The position numbers and the translations under genes are program-made. From positions 1,184,554-1,248,553 of the forward strand of contig RXJG01000004.1 of NCBI GenBank assembly GCA_003963365.1: DNA of 64,000 nt. Reading direction: 5' to 3'. Source of the stretch: Sphingobacteriales bacterium. Lineage in GTDB: Bacteria > Bacteroidota > Bacteroidia > Chitinophagales > Chitinophagaceae. The notes beneath the pieces were generated by a model, which saw nothing but the letters and a program-made list of their open reading frames with translations, was not told the origin of the DNA and searched no databases. Positions 29,469 to 38,260 of the stretch are shown piece after piece. Each line of letters opens with the position of its first letter. Positions within the stretch are counted from its first letter, which is position 1.

Positions 29469-29591
29469 TCAGTAATACAGGCATTAACACATTCTTCCAA
29501 CCAAATTTTTCATCTTTTAGTTATGCACAAGTCGTGTATAACTATGGGCCAAACTGTGGAATATTCAAATTTTTTTTGCAGTTGAATCCGA

Positions 29592-29599
29592 TATATTTG
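29592..29599 (+). promoter_or_regulatory. Bacteroidota-type -7 element (TATATTTG) upstream of smc
   Basis: Matches TAnnTTTG, 22 bp before the GTG start at 29622; no well-spaced -33 TTG seen. Confidence 0.4.
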
Positions 29600-29621
29600 C
29601 CACTTACTAAAATTGTGAACA

Positions 29622-32600
29622 GTGCGTTTAAAGAGTTTAGAAATCAAAGGCTTTAAAAGTTTTGCCGATAAAACTGTTATCAACTTCGACGAAGGCGTTA
29701 CCGGCATCATTGGCCCTAATGGTTGCGGTAAAAGTAATATTATTGATTCCATCCGCTGGGTGATTGGTGAACATAAAATCAGTAACCTGCGCAGTGAAAA
29801 CTTAGAAAGCCTGGTGTTTAACGGTTCTAAAACACGCAGTGCTTCAGGGCTGGCGGAAGTTAGTTTGACTTTTGAAAACACCAAGAATTTGTTGCCCACC
29901 GAATTTAATACGGTAACCATCAGCCGTAAATATTATAAAAGCGGGGAAAGTGAATACCGGTTAAATGATGTTACCTGCCGCCTGAAAGATATTCATAATC
30001 TTTTTTTGGATACGGGTGTAAGCAATGATAGTTATGCCATTATTGAATTGGGAATGGTGGATGACATCATTAAGGATAAAGATAACAGTCGTCGTAAAAT
30101 GCTGGAGCAGGCTGCCGGAATTTCTATTTATAAAACAAGAAAGAAAGAAGCAAAGCTAAAGCTGGATGCAACTGAACAAGACCTTGCCCGTATAGAAGAT
30201 TTATTGTTTGAACTGAACAACCAGTTAAAAACTTTAGAGAGCCAGGCCAGGAAGGCGGAGAAATATTATGAAATAAAGAAAGAGTATAAAGAAGTTTCTG
30301 TTGAATTGGCGAAAGCTGCACTGGAAGGTTTCAACATAACATATAAATCGCTGAATGAACAAACGGAAACAGAAACTGATAAACGCATTCAGTTAGAAGC
30401 ATCCATTGCACAAATGGAAGCGGGACTGGAAGGCGATAAGGTTGGTTTTATTGAGAAGGAAAGAGAACTGCAATCGCTGCAACATACGTTTAATGATTTG
30501 CTCAATAATTTACGTGGTAAGGAAAGTGAAAAAAGTTTAGCTGCTCAGCGTTTGCAATATTTAAAAGAAAAAGAAACGGGTATAAAAGATTTTTTAGAAA
30601 AAAGTGAAGGACAATTAAAAGGTATTGAAGAAGGCATTGCATTTACCACACAGCAGATAAGCGATGAAGAAAATGTATTGAATGAGTTGCAGGGTAAACT
30701 GGATGAACTAAAAAACAATGTAGATGAGAAACGCCGGGTATTTGATGAAAAGCGTAGTCATGTTGACGGGCTGAGAAAAGAAAACCAGGCGATACAACGT
30801 AACCAGTTTGAGGCGGAAAAGAAAGTAGCGGTGGCAGATACTTCAATCGCCAACTTACAACGCAGCATTTACCAGTTGAAAGATGAACAACAGCAGCGTA
30901 ATGAATTACTTCGTCAGCTGGAAGCAGAGAAGCAGCAGAAAGAACATGAGTTGGGTAATAAGAGAGAAGAGTTAGCAAACCTGCAGCAACAACACGAGTT
31001 TACCAAAGAACAAATACTGCAAACGCAGCAGATAATGGAAACGCTGCGTAATCAACTGGCCGAAGAAAACCGTAAGCTCGACAGTAAAAAGAACGAGCAT
31101 GGGTTATTAAAGAGCCTGATTGATTCCATGGAAGGCTATCCCGAAAGTGTGAAGTTTTTACACAACAACACTAACTGGAATCATACCGCTCCAATCTTAT
31201 CTGACATTATTTATTGTAAAGAAGAATACAGGACAGCGATTGAGAATTTACTGGAGCAATATCTTAACTACTACGTGGTAGAAAATTTAAAAGAAGGTTT
31301 GCAGGCTGTTCAGTTGTTGCACGAAAGTCAGAAGGGTAAAGCCAATTTCTTTTTGTTAGATAAGTTTGATGGGTATAATGGAGATAATAGTTTGGCTTCA
31401 CTTCAAATTCCTAATGCTATTCCAGCATTGGAAGTAGTGGAGATTGACCCGAAGTACCGCAATCTCGCCAAGTATCTTTTAGGCAATGTATTTATTGCTA
31501 ACAATGAAGAAGCATTGAATACAGATGCTGATACTATCATTGTAGAAAAGAGTGGTAAATTTTATAAAGGCAAATATTCACTTACTGGTGGAAGCATTGG
31601 TTTGTTTGAAGGAAAGAAGCTGGGTCGTGTAAAAAACCTGGAAAAATTAGAAGAAGAAATATTAGAGCAGGAGAGAGTGGTGCTGGATTTAAAATCGACG
31701 ATTCAAATCCGCCATAATGAAGTGATTGGGTATAACGAGCAGTTGAAAGAAAATGCCATCAGGCAAACTGAACAGGAAATAAATCAACTCACTAACCAGG
31801 TGTATGCATTGCAAAATAAGATGGAGAACCTGCACCTGATGGAAAACAATGCGGTGAACCGTTTACAGGAGTTGGAAGGACAATTGGAACAAAATCATGA
31901 TGCTATTTCATCGCAACGGGAAGAGTTGGATAAACTGAATACACAGTTATATGAATTAAGTGAACGTATTGGATTAGTGGAGCAGGATTACAGCAATGCA
32001 GAGCAGGAATACAACTATGCCAATGCTGCGTTTAACGAAAATAATTTGAATTATACCCGCCAGCAAAGTAAACTGTTGGCGTTGAAACAGGAGTTGGATT
32101 TTAAAACCAACCAGTTGACTGATTTGCGGACGCAGATTGAAAATAATTCTTCGCAATTAACAGAAGCCGCAGCCAATATTGTGGAATCACAGGGATTGCT
32201 GGAAGGATTGGAAACAATATTAGTAAGCTTACTGCAAAATAAAGAAGCTGAAGAAAAAAGATTAAATGAAGCAGACCAGGCTTATTACAATATGCGTAAT
32301 GCATTGGGTGAAAAAGAAAGTGAGCTTCGTCATTTAGTGAAAGAGAAAGAAATGGTGGAACATCTCCTTGCAGAGATAAAAGATAAACTCAACGAACTGA
32401 AGCTCCAATTGGCAGGGATGAAAGAAAGATTAAGCGTAGAGTTTAAAGTGGATTTGGAACAAGTGCTGGATGAACCACGCAAAACTGATACGCCACAGGA
32501 AGAATTGCAGGCATTGGTTGACCGTATGAAGAAGCGGCTGGAAAATATGGGTGAAGTAAACCCGACAGCGATTGAAGCGTTCACAGAAATGAAGAAACGG

Positions 32601-33152
32601 TATGAATTCATCCTGGAGCAAAAGAATGATTTAGTAAGTGCTAAAGAAAGTTTGATGCAAACCATACAGGAAGTGGAAGCAACAGCCAATCAACAGTTCT
32701 TAGATACGTTTAACCAGGTGCGTGAAAATTTCCAGAAAGTATTTAAGGCCTTGTTTACGGAAGAAGATACTGCTGATATGATATTGGAAAATCCTGAGAA
32801 TTTAGCTGAAACAGGAATTGATATTGTAGCAAAACCAAAAGGTAAACGTCCGTCTTCTATCACACAGTTAAGTGGTGGTGAGAAAACATTGACTGCAACT
32901 GCTTTGTTGTTTGCTATCTACTTAATTAAACCAGCTCCGTTCTGTATCCTTGATGAGGTGGATGCACCGCTGGATGATGCCAATGTAGGTAAGTTCACCA
33001 ACATGATCCGTAAGTTCAGTGAGAATTCACAGTTCATTATTGTTACACACAATAAACAAACTATGGGTAGTGTGGATGTTATTTATGGTGTAACGATGCA
33101 GGAAGCGGGTGTGAGTAAATTGGTGCCGGTGGATTTCAGGAGTTTGAATTAG
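29622..33152 (+). CDS. smc: Chromosome segregation protein SMC
   Basis: 1176 aa; Walker [23 protein letters not shown]; long coiled coils and hinge; signature [19 protein letters not shown]; Walker [19 protein letters not shown]. Confidence 0.97.
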   Translation: MRLKSLEIKGFKSFADKTVINFDEGVTGIIGPNGCGKSNIIDSIRWVIGEHKISNLRSENLESLVFNGSKTRSASGLAEVSLTFENTKNLLPTEFNTVTISRKYYKSGESEYRLNDVTCRLKDIHNLFLDTGVSNDSYAIIELGMVDDIIKDKDNSRRKMLEQAAGISIYKTRKKEAKLKLDATEQDLARIEDLLFELNNQLKTLESQARKAEKYYEIKKEYKEVSVELAKAALEGFNITYKSLNEQTETETDKRIQLEASIAQMEAGLEGDKVGFIEKERELQSLQHTFNDLLNNLRGKESEKSLAAQRLQYLKEKETGIKDFLEKSEGQLKGIEEGIAFTTQQISDEENVLNELQGKLDELKNNVDEKRRVFDEKRSHVDGLRKENQAIQRNQFEAEKKVAVADTSIANLQRSIYQLKDEQQQRNELLRQLEAEKQQKEHELGNKREELANLQQQHEFTKEQILQTQQIMETLRNQLAEENRKLDSKKNEHGLLKSLIDSMEGYPESVKFLHNNTNWNHTAPILSDIIYCKEEYRTAIENLLEQYLNYYVVENLKEGLQAVQLLHESQKGKANFFLLDKFDGYNGDNSLASLQIPNAIPALEVVEIDPKYRNLAKYLLGNVFIANNEEALNTDADTIIVEKSGKFYKGKYSLTGGSIGLFEGKKLGRVKNLEKLEEEILEQERVVLDLKSTIQIRHNEVIGYNEQLKENAIRQTEQEINQLTNQVYALQNKMENLHLMENNAVNRLQELEGQLEQNHDAISSQREELDKLNTQLYELSERIGLVEQDYSNAEQEYNYANAAFNENNLNYTRQQSKLLALKQELDFKTNQLTDLRTQIENNSSQLTEAAANIVESQGLLEGLETILVSLLQNKEAEEKRLNEADQAYYNMRNALGEKESELRHLVKEKEMVEHLLAEIKDKLNELKLQLAGMKERLSVEFKVDLEQVLDEPRKTDTPQEELQALVDRMKKRLENMGEVNPTAIEAFTEMKKRYEFILEQKNDLVSAKESLMQTIQEVEATANQQFLDTFNQVRENFQKVFKALFTEEDTADMILENPENLAETGIDIVAKPKGKRPSSITQLSGGEKTLTATALLFAIYLIKPAPFCILDEVDAPLDDANVGKFTNMIRKFSENSQFIIVTHNKQTMGSVDVIYGVTMQEAGVSKLVPVDFRSLN

Positions 33153-33243
33153 CAGGTCGGGATACCGGAGTAGCCTGAACCGTTGTTGAGAATAATGAAT
33201 TTGAAAATATTATTGTCAGACCGGGACGGTGAGACAAGTGTGG

Positions 33244-33267
33244 AGTCCTGCATTGAAGGACTTTTTT
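33244..33267 (+). terminator. Rho-independent terminator after smc
   Basis: AGTCCT-gcattga-AGGACT followed by T-run. Confidence 0.6.
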
Positions 33268-33324
33268 ATTGCATCTATTTTGTTTATCCTTATTTTGTGT
33301 AAACAAATCAAACGACGCTCTTGT

Positions 33325-33795
33325 ATGGAACGTATCTGTCTCTTCCCCGGAACATTTGATCCGATAACGATTGGTCATCTTGATATTATTCACCGCTCAA
33401 TAGATTTGTTTGATAAACTCATTATAGGTATTGGCCGTAATGCCAATAAAGTGGCCATGTTCAGCGAAGAGCAGCGACTGGAATGGATTAAAGAAATTTT
33501 TAAGAATGAACCTAAAGTGAGTTCTGTAGTGTACGAAGGATTAACGGTTGACTGCTGTAAAAAAGTTGGTGCCAAATATATTCTCCGCGGCATCCGTTAT
33601 GTAAACGATTTTGAATATGAGAAAGCAATAGCTGATATGAACCGCAGCCTGGATGGTGATATAGAAACCATTTTTTTAACCTGCCTGCCGCAATATACTT
33701 CTGTTGCTTCCACCTTAGTGAGAGATGTGATAAGAAATGGCGGTGACGCTACACAGTTTTTACCGGAAGCTGTAAGAAAGTCACTAAAGAAATAA
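33325..33795 (+). CDS. coaD: Phosphopantetheine adenylyltransferase
   Basis: MERICLFPGTFDPITIGHLDII..., YTSVASTLVRDVIRNGGD. ATG 33325 is preferred over the ORF start 33229. Confidence 0.95.
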   Translation: MERICLFPGTFDPITIGHLDIIHRSIDLFDKLIIGIGRNANKVAMFSEEQRLEWIKEIFKNEPKVSSVVYEGLTVDCCKKVGAKYILRGIRYVNDFEYEKAIADMNRSLDGDIETIFLTCLPQYTSVASTLVRDVIRNGGDATQFLPEAVRKSLKK

Positions 33796-33836
33796 CTTCC
33801 CTATTCCTTATTATTCATTTCTAATTTCTCATTTCT

Positions 33837-34271
33837 ATGTCTTCTATCTGGTTTGATAAATCAATAACTGTTGAAAAAATAAAATCATTGAGCGGTAATT
33901 CAATGATTGAGCACCTGGGGTTGGAATGGACTGAAATAGGTGACAATTATATAAAAGCAAAATTACCTGTTGATCACCGTACTAAGCAACCTTTTGGTTT
34001 ATTGCATGGCGGAGCTTCCTGCATGCTGGCAGAAACATTAGGCAGCTATGCTTCGCACCTAGTGGTTGACACAGCAATGTTTTTTTGTGTAGGATTAGAA
34101 ATTAATGCCAATCACATTCGCAGTGTAAAAGATGGATTTGTGGAAGGTATGTGTACTCCCATACATTTAGGCTCCAATACACACGTATGGGATATTAAAA
34201 TTTATGATGACAAAGCGAAACTGGTTTGTATTAGCCGGTTAACCGTTTCTGTTTTAAAGAACCCTTTATGA
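33837..34271 (+). CDS. PaaI-type hotdog-fold thioesterase
   Basis: PFGLLHGGASCMLAETLGSYAS... hotdog motif, 144 aa. Confidence 0.85.
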   Translation: MSSIWFDKSITVEKIKSLSGNSMIEHLGLEWTEIGDNYIKAKLPVDHRTKQPFGLLHGGASCMLAETLGSYASHLVVDTAMFFCVGLEINANHIRSVKDGFVEGMCTPIHLGSNTHVWDIKIYDDKAKLVCISRLTVSVLKNPL

Positions 34272-34532
34272 TTTCCTTTTTGATATATCAATAACTGAAA
34301 ATAAAAATATTGATAAAACAATGGAGATTGCGTAATCGTAAATGAAGTCCTTTGCATCTGTGCCATGATTGACTCCTATATTACCTGATATCTGAAACTG
34401 TTCATAGAATACCCATGGCCAACCCAGTTTAAAATCAGTTGAAGATTCTTTTGTTTGAACATAGCTAATAAAAGTAATGATCACAAAGATTAAGATCCCT
34501 GTAAAAAATATTTTAATTAGGCTTGATTTCAT
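34266..34532 (-). CDS. Small membrane protein, unknown function
   Basis: Two predicted TM segments; overlaps the next minus-strand gene by 4 bp. Confidence 0.5.
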   Translation of the reverse strand: MKSSLIKIFFTGILIFVIITFISYVQTKESSTDFKLGWPWVFYEQFQISGNIGVNHGTDAKDFIYDYAISIVLSIFLFSVIDISKRKS

Positions 34533-35152
34533 TTAGAAATAGTTTTCAATACTTCTGCAATAGAAGGATAAGTGTTGTGTAAATATTTCTCCAGCTGATC
34601 TTTTTTTGCCCAATTAATTTCTAAAATATCTTCTGTTGTCTGCGGAACAATTTTTTCTTTGGAAGAAGCTTTCATTTTATACCAGTGACTTTCTTTTAAA
34701 ATATGCTTGCCATACTCATCGTATGTGTGATATGTAACGGTGATTTTATTTTTCAGTTTCACTTTTTGTAAACCTGTTTCTTCCTGTACTTCTCTCACCG
34801 CACATTGTTCAATAGTTTCACCATCATCTAATTTCCCTTTCGGTAAATCCCATTTCCCTCGTCTGAATATCAGTAGCCACTCATGTTTTTCATTTTCTAC
34901 TAATCCCCCGCCGGCTTGTATAATGCTGAAATGTTTCCAGAATGCTTTCTTAAGTTTATCCAAATCCTCATGATAGAAAATACCAGCATGAATCTTTGCA
35001 GTCTTCATCTCATGAATCATTGATTTTACTGCCGGTCCGGAAAACTCATCAATAAATACAGCATCATCGTGATGAATGAGTTGTTCCAGTTCACCTTCAA
35101 TAGTATTGCAGAGATAAAGCGGTTTGTTATTAAAGTAAATTTTGATATACAT
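34529..35152 (-). CDS. NUDIX hydrolase
   Basis: Nudix box: GKLDDGETIEQCAVREVQEETGL. Confidence 0.92.
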   Translation of the reverse strand: MYIKIYFNNKPLYLCNTIEGELEQLIHHDDAVFIDEFSGPAVKSMIHEMKTAKIHAGIFYHEDLDKLKKAFWKHFSIIQAGGGLVENEKHEWLLIFRRGKWDLPKGKLDDGETIEQCAVREVQEETGLQKVKLKNKITVTYHTYDEYGKHILKESHWYKMKASSKEKIVPQTTEDILEINWAKKDQLEKYLHNTYPSIAEVLKTISK

Positions 35153-35239
35153 GTTGCTTATTTCTGGTTGTTAGTTACCGGTTAATTACAATGTTGCTTA
35201 CTGCCCATTGCCAACTGCAAACTTTCTTACCTTCGCCGC

Positions 35240-35872
35240 ATGACAAACGAAAAAGCTGTGGCTGAAAAGCTGTTACAAATTAATGCGATTAAATTAAATC
35301 CCCAACAACCTTTTACCTGGGCCAGCGGATGGAAAAGTCCAATTTATTGCGATAACCGTAAAGTACTTTCTTTTCCCTTCATCCGTGATTTTATAAAAAG
35401 TGAAATGTGTAATGTGATTTTTGAAAGATATCCGGATGCCGAATTGCTGGCGGGTGTGGCAACTGCCGGTATTGCCTGGGGTGCGATGGCAGCCGACCAG
35501 TTAAAACTGCCATATATATATGTACGTTCCAAACCAAAGGAGCATGGTATGGGTAACCAAATAGAAGGTTATTATGAAGCGGGTCAAAAAACGGTGGTGA
35601 TTGAAGATTTAATTTCGACAGGTAAATCAAGTTTGGAAATATGTGAAGTGTTGCGCAAACAGGGATTGGAAGTAATTGGTGTGGTGTCTATTTTTAATTA
35701 TGGTTTTGATGTGGCAAAAGAAGCATTTGAAAAAGCAGGCTTCACTTTTACATCGCTTACGAATTATGAAACGCTTATCAGCCTGGCGTTAGAGAAAAAT
35801 ATAGTATCGGCCGACCAGGAGAATATTTTGTTAAAGTGGCGTGTGGATCCGGCTAACTGGAATGTGAATTAA
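35240..35872 (+). CDS. pyrE: Orotate phosphoribosyltransferase
   Basis: FTWASGWKSPIYCDNRKVLSFP...GVATAGIAWGAMAADQLKLPYIYVRSKPKEHGMGNQIEG...VVIEDLISTGKSS. Confidence 0.95.
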   Translation: MTNEKAVAEKLLQINAIKLNPQQPFTWASGWKSPIYCDNRKVLSFPFIRDFIKSEMCNVIFERYPDAELLAGVATAGIAWGAMAADQLKLPYIYVRSKPKEHGMGNQIEGYYEAGQKTVVIEDLISTGKSSLEICEVLRKQGLEVIGVVSIFNYGFDVAKEAFEKAGFTFTSLTNYETLISLALEKNIVSADQENILLKWRVDPANWNVN

Positions 35873-35895
35873 TAAATTTGAAAAAATATACTTCT

Positions 35896-36273
35896 ATGAA
35901 AAATATTATTGCTGTCTTTATTTTTTTACTGACAGCACACGGAGCTAATGCCCAGCAAAAATTAGTGGTTACTGCAAAAATCAGCATCCCCACTATGCAG
36001 GGGCAACCTTGTAAAGAACGGTTAGAACAATTTCTGAAATACGAAGAGGGAGTAACGAAAGCAGTGGTGGATATCCGAAAGAAAATTGTAACGGTTACTT
36101 TTTATACTGATCATACTAATATTGAAAATATAAAAACAGCTATCGCCAATTGCGGTTTTGATGCGGATGATGTTAAAGCTAATGAAGAAGTTTATAAGAA
36201 GCTTCCCACTGATTGTAAGAAACCCGAAGACCGGCCGGGCTATGATCCAAAGAAACCTAAAAAGAAGAATTGA
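35896..36273 (+). CDS. Secreted heavy-metal-associated (HMA)-like domain protein
   Basis: Signal peptide, then an HMA-like fold pattern (KISIPTMQGQPCKERLEQFLKYEEGVTKAVVDIRKKIVTVTF...IKTAIANCGFDADDV). Confidence 0.65.
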   Translation: MKNIIAVFIFLLTAHGANAQQKLVVTAKISIPTMQGQPCKERLEQFLKYEEGVTKAVVDIRKKIVTVTFYTDHTNIENIKTAIANCGFDADDVKANEEVYKKLPTDCKKPEDRPGYDPKKPKKKN

Positions 36274-36299
36274 ACAATGATGGCTTACTTCACAATAAG

Positions 36300-36326
36300 G
36301 CAACTGAAGATATAGTTGCTTTTTTT
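36300..36326 (+). terminator. Rho-independent terminator
   Basis: GCAACT...AGTTGC stem followed by a T7 run. Confidence 0.6.
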
Positions 36327-36379
36327 ATTTTATGGCTGCCATCAAATTTTAATTTATCATTGCAACTTAAAATTTCGAA

Positions 36380-37675
36380 ATGTATCCCAACCTGTATAGT
36401 TTTTTAAAAGATATGTTTGGTATTGAGTGGGGGTGGACAAGAATCATCAATTCATTTGGTTTTTTTGTGGCATTATCTTTCATTGCTGCGGCGTATACAT
36501 TAATACTGGAATTTAAGCGCAAGGAAAAACAAGGACTGTTAGGTTATAAAGAGGTAGAGGTAGAAGTGGGTAAACCAGCCTCTCCCGGTGAATTGCTGGT
36601 GAATTTCCTGGTAGGATTTATTTTTGGATATAAAATTATAGGAGCCATTACAGCAGGGGAGGCTTTAAGAGATCCGCAGAGTTATATTTTCTCCAGCCAG
36701 GGCAATGTTTTTTGGGGTTTAATACTGGGTATATTAATGGCAGGAGTAAGATGGTATGAAAAGAATAAACAAAAAACAGACAAGCCTGAAAAAAGAACTA
36801 TACGCATTTGGCCGCATGACAGGGTGGGTGATATTACTATTGTAGCAGCCTTATACGGTTTTCTTGGTGCCAAAATTTTTCATAACCTGGAAAACTGGGG
36901 CGATTTTGTAAAAGACCCATTGGGATCACTAATGTCATTTAGCGGATTAACTTTTTACGGGGGATTGATTATTGCGGGGGTTGGTGTTTCCTATTACTGC
37001 ATAAAAAGAGGAATTGGCTTTCGTTATTTAATTGATGCTGCAGCACCGGGTTTAATGCTGGCTTATGCAGTTGGCCGTATTGGCTGCCAGGTAGCTGGTG
37101 ATGGCGATTGGGGAATTTTGAACAGTGCTTACGTGGCAGATTCAACAGCTAAAGTAAGACTGGCGCAACCAGGAGAAGTTAACCAGGCATTATATTATAA
37201 CAAGCTTTTTTACAACAGTAGAGACTTTCAGCAATTAGGTATTGTGCCAATGAAATCATTTAAAGCACCCTCATTTTTGCCGGATTGGGCGGTGGCTTAC
37301 AGTTACCCGCATAATGTAAACAGCCAGGGTGTTCCTTTAGCCGGTTGTAAAGAAGAAGAACATTGCAATTATTTGCCCATACCGGTTTTTCCCACCCCAT
37401 TATATGAAACAGTAATGGGTACTATCCTTTTCTTTTTACTGTGGGGTTTGCGAAAGAAACTAAAAGCACCGGGTACTTTGTTTGCCGTCTATCTTATTGT
37501 AAATGGAATTGAACGGTTTTTGATTGAACAAATAAGGGTGAATACAAAATATCATAGTCTGCCATTTGAACCAACACAGGCTGAATTGATAGCGATCGGT
37601 CTTATTATTACTGGTATCATTATGTGGGTTATTTATAGTCGCAAAAAAGCTGATTCGGTAATCGCTGCAGATTAA
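36380..37675 (+). CDS. lgt: Prolipoprotein diacylglyceryl transferase
   Basis: FSGLTFYGGLIIAGVGV..., DAAAPGLMLAYAVGRIGCQVAGDGDWG, C-terminal NGIERFLIEQIRVN. Confidence 0.9.
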   Translation: MYPNLYSFLKDMFGIEWGWTRIINSFGFFVALSFIAAAYTLILEFKRKEKQGLLGYKEVEVEVGKPASPGELLVNFLVGFIFGYKIIGAITAGEALRDPQSYIFSSQGNVFWGLILGILMAGVRWYEKNKQKTDKPEKRTIRIWPHDRVGDITIVAALYGFLGAKIFHNLENWGDFVKDPLGSLMSFSGLTFYGGLIIAGVGVSYYCIKRGIGFRYLIDAAAPGLMLAYAVGRIGCQVAGDGDWGILNSAYVADSTAKVRLAQPGEVNQALYYNKLFYNSRDFQQLGIVPMKSFKAPSFLPDWAVAYSYPHNVNSQGVPLAGCKEEEHCNYLPIPVFPTPLYETVMGTILFFLLWGLRKKLKAPGTLFAVYLIVNGIERFLIEQIRVNTKYHSLPFEPTQAELIAIGLIITGIIMWVIYSRKKADSVIAAD

Positions 37676-37678
37676 GTA

Positions 37679-37937
37679 CACAGTTTACTCCGGTTTGAAA
37701 AAATAGCTTATCTCCAGGCAAATGATAAATATGTGAATGTATTTATGGAGGATGGTCAAAAGTATCTGACTGACCAAACGCTTACGGCATTGCAGGAAAA
37801 ATTACCTGAACCCTTTCTGAGATTTCAAAAGTCATTCATCATAAACAAGCATAAAATAAAAGAAGTGCATAAGCACTTTAACGGTCTTTGTGTTAACCCT
37901 TGATGATAAGGGTCGTAACAGGATCACCACTTGTTAA
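37679..37937 (+). pseudogene. LytTR DNA-binding domain remnant
   Basis: Translation from 37679: HSLLRFEKIAYLQANDKYVNVFMEDGQKYLTDQTLTALQEKLPEPFLRFQKSFIINKHKIKEVHKHFNGLCVNP*. An overlapping frame gives ...LTLDDKGRNRITTC* (stop 37937). No start or receiver domain. Confidence 0.75.
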
Positions 37938-38205
37938 CATATAATGAGGTAATTAAATCTGCCCCTGGTCTTATTTAATTCACCCCCTGATCCCGTCATT
38001 TCACACTGCCTACTGCTCATTTCCCCATAAACTACTTGACTATGGGGTTAACCGGGAATATTTTTACCAGAAAATGTCTAAGTTTTTGGCCAAAAAGCAA
38101 CGGATAATTCAATCACCAAGATTACAGCCAGCTACCTTGCATAACCAAATATCACTGATTTTTACCGTTTAATGTAAAACTATGATCCTTGTATCACATA
38201 GTACT

Positions 38206-38213
38206 TATCTTTG
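38206..38213 (+). promoter_or_regulatory. Bacteroidota-type -7 element (TATCTTTG)
   Basis: TAnnTTTG match 48 bp before ATG 38261; nearest TTG at 38189-38191 is shorter than ideal spacing. Confidence 0.4.
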
Positions 38214-38260
38214 GCATGTAATAAACAAAAAAAGGTACTAAATATTGTAAATCAATTAAG

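Noticed and set aside
27676-29500. Genomic island at tRNA-Pro
   Set aside because: No integrase and no duplicated tRNA 3' end seen downstream within the window.
29510-29920. 136-aa minus-strand ORF overlapping the smc start
   Set aside because: Antisense to the smc Walker A region; no family features.
33136-33393. 85-aa minus-strand ORF between smc and coaD
   Set aside because: Covers the smc end, a terminator and the coaD start; spurious.
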